Position numbers and translations under genes: made by a program
The notes under the pieces: generated by a model
Told to the model about the DNA's origin: nothing
Database searches by the model: none
What the model saw: the letters and a program-made list of their open reading frames with translations, nothing else
DNA from: Deltaproteobacteria bacterium
GTDB lineage: Bacteria > Myxococcota_A > UBA9160 > SZUA-336
NCBI GenBank assembly: GCA_029261925.1
Contig: JAJDAJ010000073.1
Span: 1-64,000 of the forward strand
DNA: 64,000 nt
Reading direction: 5' to 3'
Shown here: piece by piece, positions 33,071 to 41,141 of the stretch
Layout of the letters: each line of letters starts with the position of its first letter
Numbering within the stretch: position 1 is the stretch's first letter

Positions 33071-34849
33071 TCAATGGCTCCAGAGCGGGTCCGGGATACC
33101 CATGGCGTGGACCGCGAGCAGGCCGAGCAGACCCACGACGGTCAGGTAGTACAGCGTCGGCAGCGCGGTGCGGCGCAGGGTGGCGCCCTCCTGCCCCAGC
33201 AGCCCCACGGTGGCGGATGCCGCCACGACGTTGTGAATCGCGACCATGTTACCGGCCGCGGCGCCGACCGCCTGCAGCGCCACGACCATCGCACCGGACA
33301 CGCCGAGGCTGGCCGCCACGCCGTGCTGGAACTGGGCGAACATCAGGTTGCTGACCGTGTTCGAGCCCGCGATGAACGCGCCGAGCGCGCCGATGACGGG
33401 CGCGAACAGCGGCCAGACCGCGCCGACGTGGAGCGCCACCCACCCGGCCATCGCCAGCGGCATCGATGCGAGCCCGAGCGCGTTGGTCCCGGAGTTGATG
33501 TAGATGCGCACCATCGGGACCGTGAACAGCAGCACGAAGCCCGCGCCGAGCAGGATGCGACCCGAGTCCCCGAGCGCCCCGAGCAGCGCGCGCGGGGCGA
33601 GGCGATGAAGCCCCGCGGCGGCCAGCACGACCACGCAGAAGATGGCTCCGGGAAGGTAGAGCGGCTGGGTGGACGCCGAGATCCCGGTGCCGAGGATGCC
33701 CTTCCACTCGATCTCCACGCCGCGCAGCCACGCGCCCAGCGGGAGCCCGGGCAGCCGCGTCAGCACCAGGAGCAGCGCGACCAGCAGGTACGGCGCCCAG
33801 GCCCGCGGCAGCGACAGGTGCCTGGCACCATCCGGGTGCCTGGCACCTGCATCGGGGTGCCTGGCACCTGCACCGGCACCTCCACCGGCCGCACCTGCAC
33901 CGGCCTCGACGGCCGCCGGCCGGGCACCCGCCACCAGCGCCCCGGTCCACGCCGCGGGCCACTGCTCGCGCGGGGCGAAGTCCCAGGTGTCGCGCGGGGT
34001 CAGCACGCGCGCCCGGGCAGCCGCCGTGACCAGCGCCAGGCCGATCAGGGCCCCGAGGATCGAGGGAAACTCCGGGCCCAGGAACACCCCGGTCAGTGCG
34101 TAGGGCACCGTGAAGGCGAGTCCACCGAGCAGCGCGAAGGGCAGGATGGACAGGCCCTCCGTCCAGGAGCGCCGGACGCCGAAGAAGCGCGTCATCATCA
34201 CCACCATCAGCAGCGGCATCACGGTGCCCGCCACGGCGTGGAGGATCGCCACGCGGGCGCTGATCGCCCGCAGGTAGGCGTCGAGATCCGAGCCCGCGAG
34301 CTCGAGCTGCGGGCCCAGCGCCGCCACGTCGAGGCCCCCGGCCACGCCCACCAGGATCGGGGTGCCCGCCGCCCCGAAGGTCACCGGCGTGGACTGGACC
34401 ATCATGCCGAGCATGACCGCCGCCAGCGCCGGGAAGCCGAGCCCGACCAGCAGCGGCGCCGTCACGGCGGCCGGTGTGCCGAAGCCGGCTGCGCCCTCGA
34501 TGAAGGCGCCGAAGAGCCAGACCACGATCACGACCTGCACGCGGCGGTCGTCGCTCAGGGCCGAGAACCCGGCGCGGATCACGCCCAGCGCTCCCGAGCG
34601 CTCGAGCGTCCCTAGCAGCAGGAGAGCGCCGAAGATGATGAACAGGATGTCGAAGCTGATGACCCAGCCCTGGATCGTGGCGGCGGCCACGACCTCCGGG
34701 GGCACGCGCCAGACGAGCAGCGCCAGCGCCGCGGCCGCAGCGTAGACCGCCGGCATGGCCACCCGGGCAGGCAGGCGCAGTCCCACCAGGAGCACCGCGG
34801 CCAGCGCGATCGGCGCCGCCGCCAGCAGGGCCTGCATCGACGAGCTCAT
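33071..34849 (-). CDS. L-lactate permease family transporter with repeat-encoded loop
   Basis: A 592-residue polytopic inner-membrane protein with about 13-14 hydrophobic segments, matching the LctP/GlcA family (usual length about 550-600). FIEGAAGFGTPAAVTAPLL near residue 115 and NMVAIHNVVAASATVG near 545 are family hallmarks, with NSGTNALG near 455. It probably imports a monocarboxylate by proton symport. The ATG at 34849 follows GGGGGAGA. The large cytoplasmic or periplasmic loop near residues 325-350 is low-complexity and contains GARHPDAGARHPDGARHL, encoded by three copies of the dispersed palindrome. The enoyl-CoA hydratase lies 26 bp downstream. Confidence 0.86.
   Translation of the reverse strand: MSSSMQALLAAAPIALAAVLLVGLRLPARVAMPAVYAAAAALALLVWRVPPEVVAAATIQGWVISFDILFIIFGALLLLGTLERSGALGVIRAGFSALSDDRRVQVVIVVWLFGAFIEGAAGFGTPAAVTAPLLVGLGFPALAAVMLGMMVQSTPVTFGAAGTPILVGVAGGLDVAALGPQLELAGSDLDAYLRAISARVAILHAVAGTVMPLLMVVMMTRFFGVRRSWTEGLSILPFALLGGLAFTVPYALTGVFLGPEFPSILGALIGLALVTAAARARVLTPRDTWDFAPREQWPAAWTGALVAGARPAAVEAGAGAAGGGAGAGARHPDAGARHPDGARHLSLPRAWAPYLLVALLLVLTRLPGLPLGAWLRGVEIEWKGILGTGISASTQPLYLPGAIFCVVVLAAAGLHRLAPRALLGALGDSGRILLGAGFVLLFTVPMVRIYINSGTNALGLASMPLAMAGWVALHVGAVWPLFAPVIGALGAFIAGSNTVSNLMFAQFQHGVAASLGVSGAMVVALQAVGAAAGNMVAIHNVVAASATVGLLGQEGATLRRTALPTLYYLTVVGLLGLLAVHAMGIPDPLWSH
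33817..33868. repeat. three GGTGCCTGGCACC palindromes inside the permease gene
   Basis: Exact 13-bp copies start at 33817, 33835 and 33856, with offsets of 18 and 21 bp, so the reading frame is preserved. They encode GARHP/GARHL on the minus strand in a low-complexity loop. The same sequence or its complement appears at 43285 and 44928. Confidence 0.85.
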
Positions 34850-34948
34850 GGTCTCCCCCGGGCGCTCCGGCACACGCGCGCAGCGCCGCGTGCGAGTGTA
34901 CCGGCACGCGCCCGGGCGACGGGGATCGCGCCGGGCGAGGAGGCCACG

Positions 34949-35773
34949 ATGCAGCACGAGCACATCCTGTACGCGCGCCGCGCACGCGTCGCGACCATCA
35001 CGCTCAACCGACCGCAGAAGCGCAACCCGCTCGGCATGCAGACCTACGCCGAGATCGTCGACGCCCTCGAGCGCGCCAACGACGACGACGACGTGCGCTG
35101 CGTGGTGCTCACGGGCGCAGGCAGCGCCTTCTCGTCCGGCGGCGAGCTCGGCGGCGACCCGCACGAGACGCCGGACGACTGGTACCGGATCCACGGGCGC
35201 CTGAACGGGTACACGCGCGCGGTTCGCGAGTCCGCCAAGCCGGTCGTCGCGGCCGTGAACGGGCTCTGCTACGGCTCGGGCGTGATCCTGGCGGCGCACT
35301 GCGACCTGGTCGTGGCCTCGAGCGCCGCGCGCTTCTCGTTCATCGAGAGCCGCATGGGGCTGGCCGGGATCGGCATGCTCGCGTTCCACATCGGCGCGCA
35401 GTGGGCCAAGTTCCTGATGCTCAGCGGCGAGATCATCAGCGCCGAGCGCGCGCGCTCCATCGGGCTGGTGCTCGAGGTGATCGAGGCCGACGCGTTCGAG
35501 CGACGCGTGGAGGCGCTCGGAGACCGGCTCGCCGCCATGCCCCCGATCGCAGCCATGCTCAACAAGCGCAACGTGGATGCCGCGCTCGACGCCATGGGCT
35601 GGAACGAGGTGCGCGGCTTCAACCAGTCGCACTACGCGGTGATCGACGGCATGGCGCCGCAGGCGGTCAACGCGGCCGGGGAGAAGCTGACCGACGTGCT
35701 GCACGCGCGCGGCTTCAAGGCGTTCCTCGCCGCGCGCGACGCCGCGTTCGCCGAGCCCTGGCTCGAGGACTGA
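34949..35773 (+). CDS. enoyl-CoA hydratase/isomerase family protein
   Basis: A 274-residue crotonase with TITLNRPQKRNPLGMQT near residue 17, SGGELGGDP near 65, the oxyanion loop GLCYGSGVILAAHCDLVVAS near 105 and ESRMGLAGIG near 137. It hydrates or isomerises an enoyl-CoA. GAGGAGG precedes the ATG. It is divergent from the permease gene across 99 bp and followed after 36 bp by the Ddn-like gene, which has its own start signal. Relative to the crotonase at 32229 the glycine-rich loop differs (GSG versus GGG), so substrates may differ. Confidence 0.86.
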   Translation: MQHEHILYARRARVATITLNRPQKRNPLGMQTYAEIVDALERANDDDDVRCVVLTGAGSAFSSGGELGGDPHETPDDWYRIHGRLNGYTRAVRESAKPVVAAVNGLCYGSGVILAAHCDLVVASSAARFSFIESRMGLAGIGMLAFHIGAQWAKFLMLSGEIISAERARSIGLVLEVIEADAFERRVEALGDRLAAMPPIAAMLNKRNVDAALDAMGWNEVRGFNQSHYAVIDGMAPQAVNAAGEKLTDVLHARGFKAFLAARDAAFAEPWLED

Positions 35774-35797
35774 CAGGCCCCGACGGGCCGGAGCAGG

Positions 35798-35803
35798 CAT
35801 AAT
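35798..35803 (+). promoter_or_regulatory. CATAAT -10 box 6 nt before ATG (leaderless-type start)
   Basis: CATAAT is followed by CCGGGC and the ATG of the Ddn-like gene at 35810. The gap has no Shine-Dalgarno. It is one mismatch from TATAAT and at the same distance as the other leaderless-type boxes. Confidence 0.45.
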
Positions 35804-35809
35804 CCGGGC

Positions 35810-36292
35810 ATGCGAGAAGATCAGAGAGCCGAGGTCCTGGAGACACCGGACCGCGAGGACATCCCGAAGATCACGGCCGCCCACGTCGCCGCCATGGAGG
35901 CCTCCGACGACGAGGCCGTGTGGTTCATGTCCAACATGCACTACGTGCTGCTGCGCACGACCGGTCGCCGCTCGGGGCGGGAGCACAAGGTCGCCCTGCC
36001 CTTCTGGAAGGACGACGACGGCCACCGCCTGGTCGTGGCCTCGTTCGCGGGCGGCCCGACGCACCCGGCCTGGTATCACAACCTGTGCGACCGCGATGCG
36101 AACCCCGAGGTGCTCTGCCGCGTGCGCGGGCGCGCCTTCGCGGCCGATGCGGTCGTGCTCGAGGGCGACGAGCGCGCCCGGATCTGGGCGCAGCTGACCG
36201 CGGACCGGCCCTTCTACGCCGAGTACCAGTCCCGCTGCGAGCGCCAGATCCCGCTGGTGCGCCTGGTCGAGAAGCGGCCCGCCGCGACCTGA
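35810..36292 (+). CDS. Ddn-like, probably F420-dependent, nitroreductase family protein
   Basis: A 160-residue split-barrel protein of the deazaflavin-dependent (Ddn/FGD-partner) family. YVLLRTTGRRSGREHKVALPF (about residues 45-65) and GGPTHPAWYHNLCDRDANPEV near 83-103 are the family's cofactor-binding landmarks. In mycobacteria these proteins use F420H2 to reduce quinones or nitroimidazoles. It appears monocistronic with a leaderless-type start. Cofactor use in this organism is inferred from family identity and from other F420-type genes at 25276 and 41142. Confidence 0.82.
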   Translation: MREDQRAEVLETPDREDIPKITAAHVAAMEASDDEAVWFMSNMHYVLLRTTGRRSGREHKVALPFWKDDDGHRLVVASFAGGPTHPAWYHNLCDRDANPEVLCRVRGRAFAADAVVLEGDERARIWAQLTADRPFYAEYQSRCERQIPLVRLVEKRPAAT

Positions 36293-36333
36293 CCGGCCGG
36301 CCGGGGCGGCCGAGGCCGTGCACCCGCACCCTG

Positions 36334-36360
36334 CCTGCGCGCCGCCTGCGCGCCGCCTGC
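36334..36360. repeat. short direct repeat downstream of the Ddn-like gene
   Basis: Two perfect copies of CCTGCGCGCCG (36334-36344 and 36345-36355) and the first five bases of a third lie in the 154-bp gap before the RND gene. Probably simple replication slippage in GC-rich DNA. Confidence 0.6.
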
Positions 36361-36434
36361 ACCGCTGCTCCGGTCGCGCTACCGCTGGGCCGCGGCCCGC
36401 CACCGGGACTTTCGCCTTCCTCGGGCTACCGGGG

Positions 36435-36440
36435 TAGGAT
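36435..36440 (+). promoter_or_regulatory. TAGGAT -10 box 6 nt before ATG (leaderless-type start)
   Basis: TAGGAT, GCGCCG and the ATG of the RND exporter gene line up as in the other leaderless cases. The embedded AGGA could alternatively act as a short Shine-Dalgarno seven bases before ATG, so this example is ambiguous. Confidence 0.4.
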
Positions 36441-36446
36441 GCGCCG

Positions 36447-38972
36447 ATGAGCGCTCCCGGCAGGGCCTACAGCTGGATTTTCCTCGACCGACCCGCGGTC
36501 GGGATGGCGCTGCTGCTCGCCCTGCTGGCCTTCTGGGGCTACCACGCGCGCGACTTCCGTCTCGACGCCTCGGCGGACTCGCTGGTGCTCGAGAGCGATC
36601 CCGACCTGCTGCGGCTGCGCGAGATCAGCGCGCGCTACGGCTCGCAGGCGCTGCTGGTGGTCACGTTCACGCCGGACGGACCGCTCTTCTCCGACGCGGC
36701 CCTGCAGCGCGTCGGCGCGCTGCGCAACGACCTGGCGAGCGTCGGCGGTGTGGCCTCGGTGCTGTCCCTGCTCGACGCGCCGCTGATCAGCAGTGCCGAC
36801 GTCCCGCTGACCGAGCTCGCCAGCAAGGTGCCGACTCTGGAGAGCCCGACGGTGGACCGCGAGCGCGCGCGCCAGGAGCTGCTGAGCAGCCCCGTGTTCC
36901 GCGAGCTGCTGATCAGCGCCGACGGGCAGACCACCGCGCTGCTGCTCGACCTGCGCACCGACCCGCAGCTCGCCACGCTCGAGCGCCGCCGCAACGAGCT
37001 GGTGGGCCTGCGGGAGGCGAGCGGCCTGAGCGCCGAGCAGGCCCGCGAGCTGCGGCAGCTCGCCGCGGCCGTCCAGAGCGCGAGGGCCGGCAGCGACGCG
37101 GCGCAGCACCGCCAGATCGCCGCGATCCGCGCCGTGATCGACCGCCACCGCGACCAGGGGCGGCTGCACCTGGGCGGCATCCCGATGATCGCGGACGACA
37201 TGATCAGCTTCGTGCGCAGTGACCTGGTCGTCTTCGGCGCCGGCGTGCTGGTCTTCCTGGTCCTGACCCTGACGATCATCTTCCGGCAGCCGCGCTGGGT
37301 CCTGCTACCGCTGGTCTCGTGCTTCTACGCCGGCCTCACCATGCTCGGCGTGCTGGGCCTGATCGGCTGGCCGGTGACGGTCATCTCGTCGAACTTCCTG
37401 GCGCTGATGCTCATCATCACGATCTCGATGAACATCCACCTGGCGGTGCGCTACCGGCAGCTGCGTCACGAGACGCCCGACGAGCCACACCGGGCGCTGG
37501 TCGGTACCACCCTGCGCCGCATGGTCTGGCCCTGCCTGTACACCGCACTGACCACGATCCTGGGCTTCGCCTCGCTGGTCGTGAGCGACATCAAGCCGGT
37601 GCAGGACTTCGGCTGGATCATGAGCACCGGGCTGGCCGTGGTCTTCCTGACCTCGTTCACGCTCTTCCCGGCGCTGCTGATGCTCTCCGGCAAGCCGCGC
37701 GACCCGGGCCCGGTCACCTCCCGGGAGAGCTGGCTGCCCGGACGGCTGGCGGACCTGACCGAGCGCCACGGCAGCGCGATCCTCGCGGTCTCGGCGCTGG
37801 TCGCGCTGCTCAGCGCCGTGGGCATCTCGCAGCTCACGGTCGAGAACAGCTTCATCGACTACTTCAGCGAGAAGACCGAGATCTACCAGGGCATGGTCCT
37901 GATCGACCAGAAGCTCGGGGGCACCACGCCGCTCGAGGTGCTGCTCCACTTCGATCCCGCCGCCCGCAACGGGGGCGACGACCCCGCGGGCGGCGGAACC
38001 GGGGTCGCGGGGGCGGAGCCGCCCGTCGACGACCTGGAGGACGAGGAGGACTGGCTCGACGAGTACGACGTCGACGTGGCCGCGGGGCCCGAATACTGGT
38101 TCACGGCGAGCAAGGTGCAGCGCGTCAAGCAGGTGCACGACTACCTCGACAGCCTGCCCGAGGTGGGCAAGGTGCTCTCCCTGGCGTCGCTGATCCGGGT
38201 CGCCGAGGAACGCAACGACGGCAGGGAGCTCGGGGGGCTCGAGCTCGGCGTGCTGTACAAGAAGCTCCCCGCCGACCTGCGCGAGCGCCTGGTCAACCCG
38301 TACTTCTCGTCGGAGGCCGACGAGGCGCGCATCATGCTGCGCATCCTCGACTCGCGCCCCGACCTGCGCCGCGCCGAGCTGCTGGCGCGCATCGAGAGCG
38401 GCCTGCGTGACCTGGGCCTCGGGGAGGACGAGGTGACCATCTCGGGCACGATGGTCCTGTACAACAACATGCTCCAGAGCCTGTACCGCTCGCAGGTCTC
38501 CAGCCTGGGTGCAGTCCTGCTCGGGGTGCTGCTGATGTTCGCGGTGCTCTTTCGCTCGGTATCGCTGTCCATCATCGGCATCGTGCCCAACATCCTGGCG
38601 GCCGGCGCGGTGCTCGGACTCATGGGGCTGGTCGGCATCCCGCTGGACATGATGACGATCACGATCGCGGCGATCACCATCGGCATCGCCGTGGACAACG
38701 CCATCCACTACATCTACCGCTTCCGCGAGGAGTTCGAGAAGACCGGCGACTACGCGCGCACCCTGCACGAGTGCCACTCGAGCATCGGACGCGCGGTGCT
38801 GTACACATCGGCGACGATCGTCTTCGGCTTCTCGATCCTGGTGCTGTCGAACTTCCTGCCCACCATCTACTTCGGCCTGCTCACGGCGCTCGCGATCGCG
38901 GTCGCGCTGCTGGCGTCGCTCACGCTGCTGCCCCGCCTGATCCTGGTCTGGCGCCCGTTCCCGCGCCCCTGA
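36447..38972 (+). CDS. RND/MMPL family exporter
   Basis: An 841-residue inner-membrane protein with the duplicated RND layout. TM1 is at about 17-34, a large periplasmic loop follows (about 35-255), a five-helix bundle lies near 255-420 (VLVFLVLTLTIIFRQPRWVL), then TM7 near 440, a second loop, and a final bundle from about 690 to 835 (ITIAAITIGIAVDNAIHYIY). Residues about 500-545 form a very acidic, glycine-rich insertion (DDLEDEEDWLDEYDVDV). MMPL/HpnN-type members move lipids, hopanoids or siderophore-like molecules with proton-motive force. No membrane-fusion or outer-membrane partner gene is adjacent. Confidence 0.85.
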   Translation: MSAPGRAYSWIFLDRPAVGMALLLALLAFWGYHARDFRLDASADSLVLESDPDLLRLREISARYGSQALLVVTFTPDGPLFSDAALQRVGALRNDLASVGGVASVLSLLDAPLISSADVPLTELASKVPTLESPTVDRERARQELLSSPVFRELLISADGQTTALLLDLRTDPQLATLERRRNELVGLREASGLSAEQARELRQLAAAVQSARAGSDAAQHRQIAAIRAVIDRHRDQGRLHLGGIPMIADDMISFVRSDLVVFGAGVLVFLVLTLTIIFRQPRWVLLPLVSCFYAGLTMLGVLGLIGWPVTVISSNFLALMLIITISMNIHLAVRYRQLRHETPDEPHRALVGTTLRRMVWPCLYTALTTILGFASLVVSDIKPVQDFGWIMSTGLAVVFLTSFTLFPALLMLSGKPRDPGPVTSRESWLPGRLADLTERHGSAILAVSALVALLSAVGISQLTVENSFIDYFSEKTEIYQGMVLIDQKLGGTTPLEVLLHFDPAARNGGDDPAGGGTGVAGAEPPVDDLEDEEDWLDEYDVDVAAGPEYWFTASKVQRVKQVHDYLDSLPEVGKVLSLASLIRVAEERNDGRELGGLELGVLYKKLPADLRERLVNPYFSSEADEARIMLRILDSRPDLRRAELLARIESGLRDLGLGEDEVTISGTMVLYNNMLQSLYRSQVSSLGAVLLGVLLMFAVLFRSVSLSIIGIVPNILAAGAVLGLMGLVGIPLDMMTITIAAITIGIAVDNAIHYIYRFREEFEKTGDYARTLHECHSSIGRAVLYTSATIVFGFSILVLSNFLPTIYFGLLTALAIAVALLASLTLLPRLILVWRPFPRP

Positions 38973-38991
38973 GCGCGGCGCGGGCAGCCCC

Positions 38992-38997
38992 TATACT
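38992..38997 (+). promoter_or_regulatory. TATACT -10 box for the amidohydrolase/dioxygenase operon
   Basis: TATACT stands 35 bp before the ATG at 39033 and leaves a short leader containing GGGAGGAGG, so this operon appears to be translated from a conventional ribosome site. Confidence 0.45.
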
Positions 38998-39032
38998 CAG
39001 GGCCTCCGGGGACACCCGGGAGGAGGCGCGAG

Positions 39033-40226
39033 ATGAGCGGCGAGCCCACCCCGACCGAGATCAGCTACAGGATGATCGACTCGGATACCCACGTGACCGA
39101 GCCGCCCGACGTCTGGACCAGCCGCGTCCCGGCGAGGTTCCGCGACCAGGTTCCGCGGGTCGAGTGGGATCCCGAGCTGAAGGAGCAGGCCTGGTACATC
39201 GGCAGCCTGAGGATCAACTCGGTCGGCATCACGGCCAACGCGGGCTGGAAGGAGCCCTACCCCGCCCACCCGCCGCGCTACGAGGACGCCCACCCCGGCA
39301 GCTACGACGCCCACGCGCGCCTGCGCTACATGGACGAGCTGGGCATCTGGGCGATGGTCCTCTATCCGAACATCGGGGGCTTCGGCAGCCAGGTCTGGGA
39401 CGGCATCGAGGACCCCGAGCTCAAGCTCGAGTGCGTCCGCGCCTACAACGACTTCCTGATCGACTGGTCGTCGGCCGACAGTCGCCGGCTGATCCCGGTC
39501 ATGGCCACCCCGTTCTGGGACGTATCGGCCTCGGTCCGCGAGATCGAGCGCTGCGCCGCGGCCGGCCACCGCGGCGTGCTGTTCACCGGCGAGCCGCAGA
39601 GCTTCGGCCACCCGCTGCTGGGCAGCCGGCACTGGGACCCGCTCTGGGCCGCCGCCCAGGACTGCAACCTTCCCGTCAGCTTCCACATCGGCAGCGGCGA
39701 CTGGGGCGACGAGTTCTCCGACGAACGCGTCGAGGTCGAGGGCTACGCCGCGGCCTCGGCACGCGCCGGCGCCAAGCTGTTCATGACCAACAGCACCCAC
39801 GTGCTCGACCTGCTCTTCAGCGGCGTGCTCGAGCGCTTCCCGGAGCTGCGCTTCGTGTCGGTCGAGAGCGGCGTCGGCTGGCTGCCCTTCCTGCTGGAGT
39901 CGGCCGACTACCAGTACAAGGCCATGGCCGTCTCGAACGAGCGCCCCGACTTCAAGATGCTGCCCAGCGAGTACTTCCGCCGGCAGGTCTACGCCTGCTG
40001 CTGGTTCGAGACGCTGACCTCCGACGCGGTCGTGGACCGCGTGGGCGCCGGCAACATCATGTTCGAGACCGACTTCCCGCACCCCACGTCGATCTATGGC
40101 GACGAGGTCGGCCAGACCATCGAGAGCAGCCTGGGCACGCTGAGCGACGCGGTGCGCCGGCGCGTGCTCTGGGACAACTGCGCGGCCCTGTACGACATCG
40201 AGGGCCCGGCACCGGCCCGCACCTGA
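39033..40226 (+). CDS. amidohydrolase family 2 protein
   Basis: A 397-residue metal-dependent hydrolase/decarboxylase. MIDSDTHVTEPPDVW (about residues 11-25) is the metal-binding start; VSFHIGSGDWG near 215, VSVESGVGWLPFLLE near 275 and FETDFPHPTSIYG near 345 supply the later ligands. GGGAGGAGG precedes the ATG. Its TGA stop overlaps the ATG of the TauD-type dioxygenase (TGATG), so the two products are made together and may act on consecutive intermediates. Paralogues are at 5895 and 21463. Substrate unknown. Confidence 0.86.
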   Translation: MSGEPTPTEISYRMIDSDTHVTEPPDVWTSRVPARFRDQVPRVEWDPELKEQAWYIGSLRINSVGITANAGWKEPYPAHPPRYEDAHPGSYDAHARLRYMDELGIWAMVLYPNIGGFGSQVWDGIEDPELKLECVRAYNDFLIDWSSADSRRLIPVMATPFWDVSASVREIERCAAAGHRGVLFTGEPQSFGHPLLGSRHWDPLWAAAQDCNLPVSFHIGSGDWGDEFSDERVEVEGYAAASARAGAKLFMTNSTHVLDLLFSGVLERFPELRFVSVESGVGWLPFLLESADYQYKAMAVSNERPDFKMLPSEYFRRQVYACCWFETLTSDAVVDRVGAGNIMFETDFPHPTSIYGDEVGQTIESSLGTLSDAVRRRVLWDNCAALYDIEGPAPART

Positions 40227-41113
40227 TGGGCATCCGGATCGAGCCTCTCGACGGCCAGATCGGTGCCGAGGTGGTCGGCCTCGACCTCGATCGCCCGATC
40301 GACGCCGCCACGCGGCAGGCGCTCTACGCGGCCTGGCTGGACGCCGGGATCCTGCTCTTCCGCGGCATCGGCACGACCTCGGAGCGCCAGCTCGCGCTGA
40401 GCCGCTGCTTCGGCGAGCTCGAGGTGCACCCGGTCGAGAGCATCCGGCTCGAGGGCTGCCCCGAGATCATCACGCTGACCAGCCGGGGCGGCGTGGAGCC
40501 CGCCGTCTTCTATTTCGACGGCCAGCCGATCGCCGGGCACATCCCCTGGCACACCGACCTGATCTACACGCCCACGCCGTGCCGCGGCGGGCTGCTGCGC
40601 ATGGTCGAGAAGCCGCCCGTCGGCGGCGAGACCGGCTGGGTCGACACGGCGGCCGCCTACGACGCCCTGCCCGACGGCACCCGGGCGCGCATCGAGGGGC
40701 TCGAGGCGCGCTTCGACTTCGTCCACGACCTGCGCGAGATGCGCTTCGGCCGCCCGGAGAAGCTGGAGCTCGGAACGCTGGGCAACGTGGAGTACCCGGA
40801 GTTCCCCGACGTGGCCCACCCGCTGGTCTGGACGCATCCCGAGAGCGGGCGCCGCGCGCTGATGCTCAGCCCGGTCCAGCTCGTCGACATGGTCGGCATG
40901 GAGCGGTCGGAGGGAGACGCGCTGCTCGAGGAGCTCGTCGCCCACGTCACCGACGGGCGCTTCAGCTACGTGCACGACTGGCAGGAGGGCGACATGGTGC
41001 TCTGGGACAACTGGCGCACCATGCACTCCGCGTTCGGCACGCCTCCGGACTGCCACCGCGTGGTCCACCGCACGACCATCCGCGGCGAGCAGACGACCGG
41101 CCGGCTGCTCTGA
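40226..41113 (+). CDS. TauD/TfdA family 2-oxoglutarate-dependent dioxygenase
   Basis: A 295-residue Fe(II)/2-oxoglutarate dioxygenase. It opens RIEPLDGQIGAEVVGLDL, has the HxD iron motif in IPWHTDLIY near residue 109, the distal histidine in TMHSAFG near 266, and an arginine for 2-oxoglutarate in HRTTIRGEQ near 280. Family members hydroxylate taurine, herbicide ethers, or other substrates and often release an aldehyde or phenol. The start codon overlaps the amidohydrolase stop as TGATG. A 14-bp palindrome (41116-41129) separates it from the convergent LLM gene. Confidence 0.88.
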   Translation: MGIRIEPLDGQIGAEVVGLDLDRPIDAATRQALYAAWLDAGILLFRGIGTTSERQLALSRCFGELEVHPVESIRLEGCPEIITLTSRGGVEPAVFYFDGQPIAGHIPWHTDLIYTPTPCRGGLLRMVEKPPVGGETGWVDTAAAYDALPDGTRARIEGLEARFDFVHDLREMRFGRPEKLELGTLGNVEYPEFPDVAHPLVWTHPESGRRALMLSPVQLVDMVGMERSEGDALLEELVAHVTDGRFSYVHDWQEGDMVLWDNWRTMHSAFGTPPDCHRVVHRTTIRGEQTTGRLL

Positions 41114-41115
41114 CA

Positions 41116-41129
41116 GCGCCCGCGGGCGC
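41116..41129. terminator. 14-bp palindrome between convergent genes
   Basis: GCGCCCGCGGGCGC is a perfect palindrome in the 28-bp gap between stops at 41113 and 41142. It could serve as a bidirectional hairpin, but there is no T-run on either side, so termination is only possible. Confidence 0.35.
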
Positions 41130-41141
41130 GTCTCGCGGCCC

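Noticed and set aside
33071-36403. A 1110-residue giant permease reading through to 36403
   Set aside because: The extra 500 residues are shadow of the plus-strand crotonase and Ddn-like genes; the family start and GGGGGAGA are at 34849.
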